This document shows positions 24,377-32,687 of a stretch of 64,000 bases of DNA, one piece after another. The stretch is taken from contig NZ_WBXN01000004.1 of the NCBI RefSeq assembly GCF_008973465.1, forward strand, positions 3,326,501-3,390,500. The letters run 5' to 3'. The translations under genes were made by a program, and so were the position numbers. The stretch's first letter is position 1. Each line of letters opens with the position of its first letter. Under the pieces are notes generated by a model. It had not been told where the DNA came from, ran no database searches, and saw only the letters and a list, made by a program, of their open reading frames with translations. This stretch comes from Streptomyces sp. SS1-1. GTDB lineage: Bacteria; Actinomycetota; Actinomycetes; Streptomycetales; Streptomycetaceae.

Positions 24377-25248
24377 TAGGAGAGTGTCAGGTCAGTCGTG
24401 ATGGTTTCCCAGAGGGCGTCGAACCACTTCTGCGATTCCTGCACGAACGCGGCGTCGCGCTGCCCGGCCTGCTCCACGAAGGAGAACAGCAGGGACGTCG
24501 AGCCGAGGGCGTCGTACATCTCCAGGGTCCGGCTCTCGTACTCCTCCTGCCGTTCGGTGAGGACGTAGTAGCCGATCAGTGCCTCCTGGCCGTTGAGGAG
24601 ATACAGCTTCACCGGAGGGGTGAACGGCAGCGCCCGGAAGGTGACGCGGACGTCGACGCCGACCGTGGAGCGCAGCGCCTGGAGGTTGTGCCGCAGCACG
24701 CGCGCCTGCGCGTTGCGCATCTCCAGCCACCGTTTGTGCACGGGGTCGTCGCCCTCGCCGCCGGCCACGGAGACCGGGAAGGCGAGGTGGATGGTCCGGG
24801 ACGGCAACAGGACGCGGACGTCGACGGACTCGGGGCGTATCGAGCCCTCGTGGATGAGGCGGAGCGGTTCGCCGAGGGCGAGCATCAGCGTCTCGGAGGT
24901 GTGGCAGACGACGTCCACGCGCACGTGGGGCGCGGCGAACGCCTCGGCCAGGCGGGGGGCGAGGCCGACCATCGTGGGCTGCGGCGCGCCGCGCGTGGGC
25001 GGCGGCAGGGCGATCCGCGGCGGGCTGCCCTTGCTGACGTTGGTGAGGAGGCCGTCCTCCTGGAGGGCGCGCAGGGCCTGGCGGACGGTGCCGCGCTCGA
25101 CGCCGAACTCCTCGGCGAGCTCGGCCTGGGTGGGCAGGCGGTCGCCGGCCTTGAGTTCCCCGACGCGGATGCGTTCCCGCAGGATGTCGGCGATCTCCTG
25201 CGGAGAGAGTCTCCTGCTGCCGTTCACGGCCACGTTCTCCTGAGTCAC
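24376..25248 (-). CDS. devA: GntR-family developmental regulator DevA
   Basis: The winged helix at residues about 15-80 reads SPQEIADILRERIRVGELKAGD and the recognition part LAEEFGVERGTVRQALRALQ. The long C-terminal domain has DVRVTFRALPFTPPVKLYLLNG, shared almost unchanged with the paralogue at 25658. DevA is needed for proper aerial development in S. coelicolor. The GTG at 25246-25248 is chosen because it aligns with the devE start after GGTC and follows a -10-like TGTAGC; a TTG two codons upstream and internal GTGs after AGGAG are alternatives. It is in an operon with devB. Confidence 0.92.
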   Translation of the reverse strand: MTQENVAVNGSRRLSPQEIADILRERIRVGELKAGDRLPTQAELAEEFGVERGTVRQALRALQEDGLLTNVSKGSPPRIALPPPTRGAPQPTMVGLAPRLAEAFAAPHVRVDVVCHTSETLMLALGEPLRLIHEGSIRPESVDVRVLLPSRTIHLAFPVSVAGGEGDDPVHKRWLEMRNAQARVLRHNLQALRSTVGVDVRVTFRALPFTPPVKLYLLNGQEALIGYYVLTERQEEYESRTLEMYDALGSTSLLFSFVEQAGQRDAAFVQESQKWFDALWETITTDLTLS

Positions 25249-25289
25249 GACCAAACGCTACAACTTGTGCCCATCTGGCGGCAGTTGTT
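25249..25289. promoter_or_regulatory. devA upstream element, copy shared with devE
   Basis: Reading the plus strand outward from the start codon, ACC-AAC, TACAACTT, CCATCT and GGCAGTT occur in the same order and spacing as upstream of devE at 26570-26608. On the minus strand this gives AACTGCC, AGATGG, AAGTTGTA and then the start. It is likely a promoter plus an operator retained from a gene duplication. Confidence 0.55.
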
Positions 25290-25335
25290 TGTAGCTTGTT
25301 TCAAAGTAGGGACCAAGTGGGGACAACCTCTTCAG

Positions 25336-25361
25336 AGTTGGCACCAAGTTGGTTGAGTTGG
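25336..25361 (+). promoter_or_regulatory. three tandem AGTTGG hexamers
   Basis: AGTTGG occurs at 25336, 25347 and 25356, spaced 11 and 9 nt, between devA and the small membrane protein gene. The near-helical spacing suggests a protein-binding site. Related sequence occurs upstream of devE at 26655. Confidence 0.45.
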
Positions 25362-25407
25362 CGGAAGTAATCCTTCCATCCCCGGAAGATCGAAGGGGGA
25401 AACACCG

Positions 25408-25596
25408 ATGCCCGTCCTCGCACTCCTCTCCGCCGTCTTCGTCGTCGGCGTCGAGCAGCTCCTGCAGTGGAAGTACGGCGCCACCGGCCTCATCGGCCTG
25501 CTCCTCCTCACCATAGGCATCAAGGCCAGGAACCCGGCCGTCAGCTCCATCGGTGCCGCCGTCCTCGCCGTCCTCTTCTCCGGCCCGGCCCTGTGA
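25408..25596 (+). CDS. small membrane protein, 62 aa
   Basis: The ATG at 25408 follows GAAGGGGGA. The peptide is almost entirely hydrophobic: MPVLALLSAVFVVGVEQLL, a short WKYGAT loop, GLIGLLLLTIGI, KARNP, then VSSIGAAVLAVLFSGPAL. This gives three short membrane segments. It lies between devA and devE, divergent from devA and convergent with devE, the same position as SCO4189 in S. coelicolor. The function is unknown. Confidence 0.75.
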   Translation: MPVLALLSAVFVVGVEQLLQWKYGATGLIGLLLLTIGIKARNPAVSSIGAAVLAVLFSGPAL

Positions 25597-25657
25597 GTCG
25601 TACGCGCGAGGGACCACCGAAAGGCGAAAGGCGCAGGTCGAACGCCGTGGGAGACCG

Positions 25658-26569
25658 TCAGGTCGTGAGCGTCAGCTCCGAACTGATCGTCTCCCACAGT
25701 GCGTTGAACCACACGTGCGACTGTTCCACGAACGTCGTGTCGCGCAGTCCCGCCCCCTGCTCGAAGGCGAACAGCGTCGACTGGATGCCCGGGGCGTCGT
25801 ACATCTCCAGGTGCTGCTGGCCGATCTCCACCTCGCTGCGGGTCAGCGTGTAGTAGGCGAACAGCGCCTCCGTGCCGTTGAGCAGGTACAGCTTCACCGG
25901 CGGGGTGAACGGCAGCGCGCGGAACGTGACCTGGACGTCGATGCCGTGCGTGGAGCGCAGCGCCAGCAGATTGTGCCGGAGCACCTGGCCCTGGGCGTTG
26001 CGCTGGTCGAGCCAGCGCCGGCGCAGCTGGACGTCGAGGTCGTCGGACGCGTCGTCCACCGGCGTCGGGAACGCGAGCGGGATGTCCCGGCTCGGCAGCA
26101 GCACCCGCACGACGACCTTGGCCGGTTTCATACGCCCGGCGTGGATCTGCCGGAGCGGTTCGCCGATGGCGAGGGTGAGGGAGACCGAGGTGAGGCACAG
26201 CGCGTCGATCTCGACGTGCGGGGCGGCGAAGGCGGCCGCGACGCGCGGGCCGAGGGTCACCATCGTGGGCTGCGGCACTGCTTCGGGGCCGGTGACGGCC
26301 CTGCCGGGCTCGGGAGCGACGGTGGCCGGAGCGCCCTTGGAGGCGTTGGTGAGCAGGTGCTCGGACTGCAGGATGCGCAGGGCCTGCCGTACGGCTCCGC
26401 GCTCGACGCCGAACTCGTCGGCCAGCTTGGCCTGGGTGGGCATGCGCTGGCCCGGCTGCAGTTCGCCCGAGGCGATCCGGGCACGCAGCGCCGCGGCCAC
26501 CTCCCGGTGTGAAGTCTGTGGCCGCTGCGACCTCTTCCGCCCAGTGGCGGGGGCGTGTTTCGGCTCCAC
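25658..26569 (-). CDS. devE: GntR-family DevA paralogue DevE
   Basis: The DNA-binding domain reads VAAALRARIASGELQPGQRM then KLADEFGVERGAVRQALRILQ. The C-terminal part carries the family block VTFRALPFTPPVKLYLLNG and ends WFNALWETISSELTLTT, very close to DevA. A DevA paralogue named devE (SCO4188) with a distinct developmental role is described in S. coelicolor (from memory). The GTG at 26567-26569 lies eight nt after TGTAAT, so the message is probably leaderless. Confidence 0.9.
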   Translation of the reverse strand: MEPKHAPATGRKRSQRPQTSHREVAAALRARIASGELQPGQRMPTQAKLADEFGVERGAVRQALRILQSEHLLTNASKGAPATVAPEPGRAVTGPEAVPQPTMVTLGPRVAAAFAAPHVEIDALCLTSVSLTLAIGEPLRQIHAGRMKPAKVVVRVLLPSRDIPLAFPTPVDDASDDLDVQLRRRWLDQRNAQGQVLRHNLLALRSTHGIDVQVTFRALPFTPPVKLYLLNGTEALFAYYTLTRSEVEIGQQHLEMYDAPGIQSTLFAFEQGAGLRDTTFVEQSHVWFNALWETISSELTLTT

Positions 26570-26608
26570 GACCGAACATTACAACTTCCCGCCATCTTTG
26601 GGCAGTTC
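26570..26608. promoter_or_regulatory. devE upstream element, copy shared with devA
   Basis: The blocks TACAACTT, GCCATCT and GGGCAGTT lie at the same distances from the start codon as upstream of devA. The minus-strand TGTAAT inside it is the likely -10 hexamer. Confidence 0.55.
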
Positions 26609-26654
26609 ACCGGATGGTGGTTATAGGACGTGTCAAGACGGTCATAACTACAGT

Positions 26655-26673
26655 GAAGTTGGTCGCCAACTTC
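26655..26673. promoter_or_regulatory. perfect palindrome GAAGTTGG-TCG-CCAACTTC
   Basis: Eight-bp arms flank a 3-nt centre, about 90 nt upstream of devE. The AGTTGG core is the same hexamer tandemly repeated upstream of devA. It is a candidate operator for DevA or DevE. The rest of the 362-nt region 26570-26931 has no supported gene. Confidence 0.5.
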
Positions 26674-26772
26674 AACGACATGGTCACACTTCAAGGAGTT
26701 GGCCACGAGTCGCCGCAGGTTCAGCCGACCGGGCTCCCTTCCGGAGGGGAGCCGGGAGCCCGGGCGGCCGAC

Positions 26773-26848
26773 GCACAGCCACAACTCCACATCGACATCC
26801 AAACACCGACAGCACAGCCACAACCGCATACGGACGCACAGCCACAAC
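26773..26848 (+). repeat. three copies of GCACAGCCACAAC
   Basis: Identical 13-mers start at 26773, 26812 and 26836 in the spacer between devE and the acetyltransferase gene. Spacings of 39 and 24 nt are multiples of three, but no convincing reading frame uses them. Confidence 0.6.
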
Positions 26849-26931
26849 TGAAGAAGGGCGCACTCCGCCCGCCCCCACAACTGAACAGCTCGCTACGGAT
26901 GAGCGGACCCGTCACCTCGGCGGAAGGAGGT

Positions 26932-28197
26932 TCAGAAGATGTCCGGGCACCAGGGTCGCCTGGACGTACGCAGCAGGGCGTCGGCCGTCAGGGCGGCGCC
27001 CGCTCGCTCTTCCCGCACCCGCCCCAGCGCGGCGAGCCGTACGACGGACTCGTCGCCGAGCCACAGCCGGCTCAGGTCGGACACGTCGAGGGTCAGGTCC
27101 GCGGTGGCCGTGGTCGGCGCGCAGGACGCGCCGTCCGCGGACGCCTCCAGCCGGAACCGCCCGCCCGACAGCCCCGATCCGTCCACGACCTCCAGCACCA
27201 GCGCGCCGCTCCCGGCGTAGGTGCGCGCCGTGAGGGCCCGTTCGACGTCGAGGATCCGCACCCACAGCCAGTCCGCCAGTGTCGTGATGCGGGCGGCGCG
27301 CGGATCGGGCAGGTACAGCGGCAGCAGGTCGTCGGGGACCCGCCGGCCGCTCTTCACCGTGGTGATCCAGTCGATGGAGCACAGGTAGAGCCACAGGGAG
27401 CGCTCGGCCTCGGGGGTCGCCGCGACCAGCCAGTCCACGGTCGCCGTGTTGAGGGGCTGCTTGCCGTCGCCCCATGTGTCGTCGGCCTTGTACGACACCA
27501 GCCCGTCGACCGTGCCGTCCGCCGAGCGGTACACGGCGAAGAACGGCTCCGTCCACGGGGTCCCCTCCACCCGCAGCCCGCCCGTGTGCACCTGCCACCA
27601 CCGCTCGTCCCGGTCGACGGCTCCCGGCTGGGCGCGGCGCACCCGCTCGAACAGCTCGGGGCCCGCCTTGCGGACCTCGGACCCGTCCACGAGCTCGATA
27701 CGGCCGCCGCCGTCCGGCCCCGACCACCTCGGGTCGATCCCGGCGCGCGGCACGTCGACCATCCACTCGGCCATCCACGTGGCGGGCCCGAAGCCGTAGC
27801 GGCCGTAGATCGGGTACTCGGCGGCGATCAGCGTCGCGACGACGTCACCGCGCTCCCGGGCCGCCGTCAGGTCGCGGGCCATCATGCGGGTCAGCAGGCC
27901 GCGGCGGCGGTGGGTGGGGCTGACGGTGACGTTGGTGACGGCGTCGGCGGGGACGGCGGCACCGCCGACCGCGGTGACCTCCTGCGCGAAGGAACGGAAC
28001 GTGGCCACACAGCGGCCCCCGTCGAAGGCACCGAGTGTGCGGGCCGGGTCGATGTACGACTCCCGGTCCGCGGCCTCCGCCTCGGAGACGCCGGGAGACC
28101 GCAGGAAGCCGGTCCTCAGGGCCCGGCTCCACTCCGTGACGTCGCCCTTGGTGAGGGGGCGGATCTCTATGTCGCTGAGGGATGCGGAACGGCTCAT
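26932..28197 (-). CDS. Eis-like GNAT N-acetyltransferase, 421 aa
   Basis: The start is the ATG at 28195-28197 ([10 protein letters not shown]). The N-terminal GNAT core shows [20 protein letters not shown] (acetyl-CoA loop), [16 protein letters not shown], a second degenerate acetyltransferase region, and an SCP2-like C-terminal domain ending RRPWCPDIF. The terminal Phe matches the Eis family, in which the C-terminal carboxylate acts as catalytic base. Eis proteins acetylate amines, including aminoglycosides, at several positions; the natural substrate here is unknown. Length fits the family (about 400 aa). Confidence 0.88.
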   Translation of the reverse strand: MSRSASLSDIEIRPLTKGDVTEWSRALRTGFLRSPGVSEAEAADRESYIDPARTLGAFDGGRCVATFRSFAQEVTAVGGAAVPADAVTNVTVSPTHRRRGLLTRMMARDLTAARERGDVVATLIAAEYPIYGRYGFGPATWMAEWMVDVPRAGIDPRWSGPDGGGRIELVDGSEVRKAGPELFERVRRAQPGAVDRDERWWQVHTGGLRVEGTPWTEPFFAVYRSADGTVDGLVSYKADDTWGDGKQPLNTATVDWLVAATPEAERSLWLYLCSIDWITTVKSGRRVPDDLLPLYLPDPRAARITTLADWLWVRILDVERALTARTYAGSGALVLEVVDGSGLSGGRFRLEASADGASCAPTTATADLTLDVSDLSRLWLGDESVVRLAALGRVREERAGAALTADALLRTSRRPWCPDIF

Positions 28198-28271
28198 GGA
28201 GCCACCGTAGGTCGGGGCGCGGGAAGTGTCCCGGGAATTTCCCCGCACCCCCGCCCCGAGCCGTCCCGCCG

Positions 28272-28895
28272 TCAGCTCAGCAGGTCGTCCACCTGGGCCT
28301 CGCCGTCCCGGTAGCGGCGGGTGATCTCCGCGCCGCACTCGTCGGCCGTGCGCTGGAGGCGCTGGCGGCGGCGGGAGACCTGCTGTTCGTAGCGGACGAG
28401 GCGGCCCATCGCGGCAGTCAGTTCCGCGTCGGTGCGCGCCTGGAGGTCGGACAGCTCGACCTCGGCCAGCATCTCGGACGCCAGCCGCCGCGACTCCTCG
28501 CTCTGCGGGGTCCCCAGCGTCACGTGGCGGGCCGAGGAGCGGTGCCGTGCGGGGGCGTCGGTGAGGATCTCCGGGAGGCGGTCCACGACGGCCGCGGCTC
28601 CCGCCGGGGACCGCCGCGCCAGCTCCGCCCGCAGGATGTCGATACGGCCCTGCAACAGGCGCCGCACATAGCTCAGATCGGCCTCGTCGCTCTGGGCGTC
28701 CCGGCGCAGGGTGCGCAGTTCGGGCAGGCTGAGGACGGTCAGGTCCTGCTCGGGCGGCTCCGGGGGCAGCGGTGCGTGCGGGCCCGGGCCCGGATCGTCG
28801 GCGGTGCGCTGCGTGGGCGGCCGCAGACCGTCCAGCCGGCCCGTGTGGGCCAGCACGACAGCCCCGGGCGGCTGCCCGGTACTCGGTGTGCTCAT
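28272..28895 (-). CDS. rsiG: anti-sigma factor RsiG (binds WhiG with c-di-GMP)
   Basis: The start is the ATG at 28893-28895 ([10 protein letters not shown]), giving 207 aa. Two helical segments each carry the c-di-GMP signature E-x3-S-x2-R-x3-Q-x3-D: the first is [16 protein letters not shown] and the second [16 protein letters not shown]. Both are intact at every key residue. RsiG holds the sporulation sigma factor WhiG inactive when loaded with c-di-GMP (established in S. venezuelae). The N-terminal 60 residues are Pro-rich and probably disordered. WhiG itself is not in the window. Confidence 0.93.
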   Translation of the reverse strand: MSTPSTGQPPGAVVLAHTGRLDGLRPPTQRTADDPGPGPHAPLPPEPPEQDLTVLSLPELRTLRRDAQSDEADLSYVRRLLQGRIDILRAELARRSPAGAAAVVDRLPEILTDAPARHRSSARHVTLGTPQSEESRRLASEMLAEVELSDLQARTDAELTAAMGRLVRYEQQVSRRRQRLQRTADECGAEITRRYRDGEAQVDDLLS

Positions 28896-29094
28896 GTGCC
28901 TCAACCGTCCCCTCGACCGGCGTGTGGAAGCATCGTGCCATCCCGACCGGCCCCCACGTGACCGAGTGCCCCCGAACGGCCCCAGATGGGGGGCTACCTG
29001 TTCAAGAAGAAGCACCCGAAGGGGTCTTCGGGACAGCGGCCGTCCCGCGCCGGGCGGTGCCGGACCGCCCTCGGACGCACGGCATGATGGCCGT

Positions 29095-29520
29095 ATGCGA
29101 GCTGTGGTGCAGAGAGTGGACGGCGCGAGCGTCGTCGTGGACGGCGAGACGGTCGGCGAGATCACCGGCGAGGGGCTGTGCGTCCTCGTCGGCGTCACGC
29201 ACGAGGACACCAAGGAGAAGGCGGCGCAGCTCGCCCGCAAGCTCTGGTCGATCCGGATGCTGGACGACGAGAAGTCGTGCAGCGACATCGACGCCCCGCT
29301 GCTCGTCGTCAGCCAGTTCACCCTCTACGGCGACGCGCGCAAGGGCCGACGCCCCACCTGGAACGCCGCAGCGCCCGGCGAGGTGGCCGAGCCGCTCGTC
29401 GACGAGGTCGTGGCCCAGTTGCGCGCCCTGGGGGCGACGGTGGCGACGGGCCGGTTCGGCGCCAGGATGCGGGTGTCCCTGACGAACGACGGCCCGTTCA
29501 CCGTGCTGATCGAGATCTAG
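29095..29520 (+). CDS. dtd: D-aminoacyl-tRNA deacylase
   Basis: The start is the ATG at 29095 ([13 protein letters not shown]), giving 141 aa, the normal size. The conserved SQFTLYGD (residues about 77-84) carries the catalytic-site Ser-Gln-x-Thr, and the C-terminus has [16 protein letters not shown] with the NxGPxT motif that excludes L-amino acids. It hydrolyses D-aminoacyl-tRNAs to prevent D-residues entering proteins. It is monocistronic and convergent with ygfZ. Confidence 0.95.
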   Translation: MRAVVQRVDGASVVVDGETVGEITGEGLCVLVGVTHEDTKEKAAQLARKLWSIRMLDDEKSCSDIDAPLLVVSQFTLYGDARKGRRPTWNAAAPGEVAEPLVDEVVAQLRALGATVATGRFGARMRVSLTNDGPFTVLIEI

Positions 29521-29536
29521 ACCCGGACCCCGCCGG

Positions 29537-30502
29537 TCAGGGCTCGACGACCACTTCCTGGGCCGCCGCCGTGTCGCCGGCGATCAGGCGGGCGTCCACC
29601 GGGACGTTCCGCTTGACCAGGGCGAGGGCGACGGGGCCCAGTTCGTGGTGGCGGGCCGACGTCGTGATGAAGCCGATCTTGCGGCCGTCGGGCTCCTCGT
29701 CCGCGAGACGGATCTCGGTGCCGGCGGCGGGCAGGTGCACCTCGCTGCCGTCCAGGTGCAGGAAGACCAGGCGGCGGGGCGGCTTGCCGAGGTTCTGGAC
29801 CCGGGCGACCGTCTCCTGGCCCCGGTAGCAGCCCTTCTGCAGATGCACGGCCGTGCCGATCCAGCCCAGCTCGTGCGGGATGGTGCGGTGGTCGGTCTCG
29901 AAGCCCAGGCGCGGGCGGTGGCGTTCGACGCGCAGCGCCTCGTGGGCGAGCAGCCCGGCGGGCGGTCCGGCCTGCTCCGCGAACGCCTCCAGGTCCGCGC
30001 GGGGCAGGAACAGGTCGCGGCCGTACGGCGTCTCGCGCACGACGACGCCCTCGGGGACCTCGGTGATCGACCCGGCGGGCAGGTGCACCACGGCGAACTC
30101 GCCGGTGCGGTCGGCGACGTCCACCTTGTAGAAGAACTTCATCGACTCCAGGTACGCGATCAGCGCGTCCTGGGTGCCGGGCTCGACGTGCGCCCAGACC
30201 GTCGTGCCGTCGTCGACGAGGTACAGGGCGTGCTCGATGTGGCCGTGCGCGGAGAGGATCAGCGCCTCGGTGGCCTCGCCCGCCGGCAGGTCGGTGACGT
30301 GCTGGGTGAGCAGCAGGTGCAGCCACGTCAGCCGGTCCTCGCCGGTGACGGTCACGACGCCGCGGTGGGAGAGGTCGACGAAGCCGGTGCCGTCGGCGAG
30401 GGCGCGCTGCTCGCGGAACAGGTCGCCGTAGTGCGCGGCGACGCCTTCGTCCACGCCCTCGGCGGGCACGGCGCCGGGCAGGGTCAGCAGGGGGCTCTTC
30501 AT
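29537..30502 (-). CDS. ygfZ: YgfZ/GcvT-family folate-binding protein
   Basis: The diagnostic motif LQKGCYRGQETVAR is present near residue 225, with the tetrahydrofolate-binding fold before it (GFVDLSHRGVVTVTGEDRLTWLH). The family supports assembly or repair of certain iron-sulfur enzymes using folate. Length 321 aa is normal. It precedes nur on the plus-coordinate axis and is on the same strand; nur ends nine nt upstream of its start, so the two are probably co-transcribed. Confidence 0.9.
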   Translation of the reverse strand: MKSPLLTLPGAVPAEGVDEGVAAHYGDLFREQRALADGTGFVDLSHRGVVTVTGEDRLTWLHLLLTQHVTDLPAGEATEALILSAHGHIEHALYLVDDGTTVWAHVEPGTQDALIAYLESMKFFYKVDVADRTGEFAVVHLPAGSITEVPEGVVVRETPYGRDLFLPRADLEAFAEQAGPPAGLLAHEALRVERHRPRLGFETDHRTIPHELGWIGTAVHLQKGCYRGQETVARVQNLGKPPRRLVFLHLDGSEVHLPAAGTEIRLADEEPDGRKIGFITTSARHHELGPVALALVKRNVPVDARLIAGDTAAAQEVVVEP

Positions 30503-30511
30503 GGGTCCAGC

Positions 30512-30964
30512 CTACGACCCGGTAGTTGAAGTCTTCCCAGCCGTGCCCCGGGCCGCACAGTCCCCGCACCGCCCGAAGATCGCGAAGTGCTTCATGTCGG
30601 TCTCGAAGCCGAAGTCGCGGCGCAGCTTCGCGGTGAACTCGGCGGCCACCGACACGTCGGCCTCGATGACGTTGTCGCAGTCCCGGCAGACCAGGTGGAT
30701 GTGGTGGTGGCGGTCGGCGAGGTGGTAGGTGGGCGCGCCGTGCCCGAGGTGGGCGTGGCTGACCAGGCCGAGCTCCTCCAGGAGCTCCAGGGTGCGGTAG
30801 ACCGTGGAGATGTTGACCCCCGACGCCGTCTTCCTCACTTCCACGAGGATGGCGTCGGGGGTCGCGTGCTCCAGGGTGTCCACTGCCTCGAGGACAAGCT
30901 GACGCTGCGGCGTCAGCCGGTAGCCGCGCTGCCTGAGGTCGCTCTTCCAGTCGGTGCTCACCAC
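30512..30964 (-). CDS. nur: Fur-family nickel-responsive regulator Nur
   Basis: The sequence is very close to Nur of S. coelicolor as I recall it (VSTDWKSDLRQRGYRLTPQ). The N-terminal winged helix ends with NISTVYRTLELLEELGLV. Metal-ligand histidines are present at 70 and 72 (SHAH), 86-90 (HHHIH) and 126 (MKHFAIFG), plus CxxC pairs at 93/96 and 133/136. With nickel it represses nickel uptake and the Fe superoxide dismutase. The GTG follows TAGACT by six nt, suggesting a leaderless transcript. Confidence 0.94.
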   Translation of the reverse strand: MVSTDWKSDLRQRGYRLTPQRQLVLEAVDTLEHATPDAILVEVRKTASGVNISTVYRTLELLEELGLVSHAHLGHGAPTYHLADRHHHIHLVCRDCDNVIEADVSVAAEFTAKLRRDFGFETDMKHFAIFGRCGDCAARGTAGKTSTTGS

Positions 30965-30979
30965 ACTGGAAGTCTAGGA

Positions 30980-31555
30980 CTACTTGAAGAAGGCGATGCC
31001 GTCGTCCGGCATGTCGTCGGGCAGGGCCTTGGCCCAGCGCTCGACGTCCTCCGGGGTGACGACCTTCTTCAGGTGCGCCGACATGTAGGGGCGCAGCTCG
31101 ACCTCGGGGGTCTGCTTCTCGCCGACCCACATCAGGTCGCTCTTGACGTAGCCGTACAGGCGCTTGCCGCCGGAGTACGGGGCGGAGGCGGCGGTGCGGG
31201 CCACCGCGTCGGTCACCAGGTCGATCTGGGGCTTCTTGTCGGCCATCTCGCCGTACCAGATCTCGACCACGCCGTCATGGCGGACCATGGTCACCTCGAC
31301 CTTGCGGTCGGCGTCGATGCGCCAGTAGCCGTGCTCGGACTCCAGCGGGCGCACCTTGTTGCCCTCGTTGTCCAGCACCCAGGTGTGGGACTGGTACTCC
31401 AGGAAGTCCCGGCCGTCGTGCGTGAACGAGACCTCCTGACCGAAGTTGCACTTCTCGGAACCGGGGAAGTCGTGCACGCCCGCGCCGGCCCAGTTGCCGA
31501 GCAGGAAGGCGAGGGGCACGAGGTCCTTGTGGAGGTCGGACGGGATCTCGATCAT
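30980..31555 (-). CDS. nitrobindin/FABP-like heme-binding domain protein, 191 aa
   Basis: The barrel signature FLLGNWAGAGVHDFPG opens the protein and includes the GxWxGxG motif of the THAP4/nitrobindin family. Other family blocks are FLEYQSHTWVLDNEG, EHGYWRID and VEIWYGEM. Nitrobindins bind ferric heme and detoxify peroxynitrite in some organisms. The heme-ligand His is probably near the C-terminus (SAHLKKVV). It follows the 32-aa peptide gene with a 37-nt gap. Confidence 0.88.
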   Translation of the reverse strand: MIEIPSDLHKDLVPLAFLLGNWAGAGVHDFPGSEKCNFGQEVSFTHDGRDFLEYQSHTWVLDNEGNKVRPLESEHGYWRIDADRKVEVTMVRHDGVVEIWYGEMADKKPQIDLVTDAVARTAASAPYSGGKRLYGYVKSDLMWVGEKQTPEVELRPYMSAHLKKVVTPEDVERWAKALPDDMPDDGIAFFK

Positions 31556-31592
31556 GAGCAGCTCAGAAGTCTCGTACGTCTGGGACGGGGGG

Positions 31593-31691
31593 TCAGCGCT
31601 GGCCCTGGTACAGCTTCTTCACGGTCAGGCCGGCGAAGGCGAGCACGCCGACGCAGACCAGGACGAGCAGGGTTTCGAAGAAGATCTCCAC
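31593..31691 (-). CDS. 32-aa single-span membrane peptide
   Basis: Translation from the GTG at 31689-31691 gives MEIFFETLLVLVCVGVLAF, then AGLTVKKLYQGQR. One membrane helix is followed by a short basic tail. GAGGAG lies six nt upstream of the start, the best-placed ribosome-binding site in this gap. I recall near-identical peptides annotated in many Streptomyces. It may form an operon with the nitrobindin gene, starting 37 nt downstream. The function is unknown. Confidence 0.7.
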   Translation of the reverse strand: MEIFFETLLVLVCVGVLAFAGLTVKKLYQGQR

Positions 31692-31731
31692 GGGGTGCTC
31701 CTCGATTGAGCGGAGGTTGAGCGGAACGTAC

Positions 31732-31772
31732 AAGGGCCGGTCCCCAGCTTAGTCGGCCCGGGACCGGCCCTT
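31732..31772 (-). terminator. terminator of the three-gene membrane-anchored cassette
   Basis: AAGGGCCGGTCCC (31732-31744) and GGGACCGGCCCTT (31760-31772) form a perfect 13-bp stem 25 nt after the stop at 31797. Confidence 0.8.
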
Positions 31773-31796
31773 CGTGTGAGGTGCGCCCTCGCGGGG

Positions 31797-32687
31797 TCAG
31801 CCGAGCAGCTGGCCCTGCAGGGTCACCGTCTGGCGGAACGGCACGGAGGCGGCGGTGCCCTTCCGTGACTGCACGATCACGGCGAGGATGTCACCGGCGC
31901 CCAGGTACGCCTGCCGGACCTGCTCGGCGCCGTACGGCTTGGACTCGGTGTACGCCCAGCGCGGGAAGTCACCCGGCCAGGGCAGGTCGGCGAAGCCCTC
32001 GTCGGCGACGGACGTCTCGGTGCCGCGCAGCCGGTAGCCCGGGGCTCCGTAGGGCGCCAGGCGGCCGGCCAGGTCGTCCACGACGACCGAGGTGTCGAAG
32101 CGGAGCAGGTAGATCCGGGTGTGGGTGCCGTCCTTCGTGGTCCAGCCGCGGGCCGCGATGTGCCGCAGGCCGTCGTCCTTGAGCATCTGCCGCAGGTCGG
32201 CGCGCTCGTCGTCGTCGGCGAACTCCTTCAGGAAGTCCTCGGCCGGCAGCCAGCCGTCGTCGCCGCGCAGGGCGCGGTCGGCGGTGGCGCCCGCGGGGGC
32301 CGGCAGCAGGAGCGCGCGCGGGTCGGCGTAGTGCGCCTCGGCGGCGTTCTCCTCGGCGAAGGGGCGCGGGCTGCCGGACGGCAGGGGCGGCCGGGTCAGC
32401 GTCGGGTAGTCCCAGCGCCCGTCCGACTCGGTGGCCAGGCCCGGTACGTCGGTGCGTTCCATCCCGGTGATCCCGTACGCCGTCCCGGCCCCGACCGCCG
32501 CGAAGACGACCACGGCGGCGGTCCAGCGCAGGACGGCCCGCAGGACCCGGCGGTCCTTCGCGGGGATGGGGGACTCGGGCGCGGGCGCCTGCTCCGGGGC
32601 GGGCTCCGGCGTCTCCGCCGTCGCCAGGGCGCCCGCGGGCGCCGTCTCGGGGCCCGGCTCGACGGCCTGGGCCTGCTGCTCGGTCAT
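31797..32687 (-). CDS. membrane-anchored protein, third gene of the paralogous cassette, 296 aa
   Basis: The N-terminal 50 residues are acidic and Pro/Ala/Glu-rich, followed by one transmembrane helix (VLRWTAAVVVFAAVGAGTAYGITG) and an extracellular domain of about 220 residues containing WLPAEDFLKEFADDDERADLRQ and IYLLRFDTSVV. I do not recognise the family. The layout and the segment around a W/D-rich motif followed by a strand (RIYLLRF) match the two genes upstream, so the three look like diverged duplicates. Its ATG overlaps the previous stop by 4 nt. Confidence 0.75.
   Translation of the reverse strand: MTEQQAQAVEPGPETAPAGALATAETPEPAPEQAPAPESPIPAKDRRVLRAVLRWTAAVVVFAAVGAGTAYGITGMERTDVPGLATESDGRWDYPTLTRPPLPSGSPRPFAEENAAEAHYADPRALLLPAPAGATADRALRGDDGWLPAEDFLKEFADDDERADLRQMLKDDGLRHIAARGWTTKDGTHTRIYLLRFDTSVVVDDLAGRLAPYGAPGYRLRGTETSVADEGFADLPWPGDFPRWAYTESKPYGAEQVRQAYLGAGDILAVIVQSRKGTAASVPFRQTVTLQGQLLG

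Noticed and set aside
26721..26915. Reverse 64-aa frame with repeated Cys-Gly-Cys, reminiscent of a small cysteine-rich peptide
   Set aside because: It is the complement of the GCACAGCCACAAC repeats, has no usable ribosome-binding site, and no modification enzymes are nearby.
26939..27220. Forward frame beginning after a strong AGGAGG-like sequence at the end of the acetyltransferase gene
   Set aside because: The frame is antisense to a well-supported gene and has Ser/Arg-rich shadow composition; the Shine-Dalgarno match looks coincidental.
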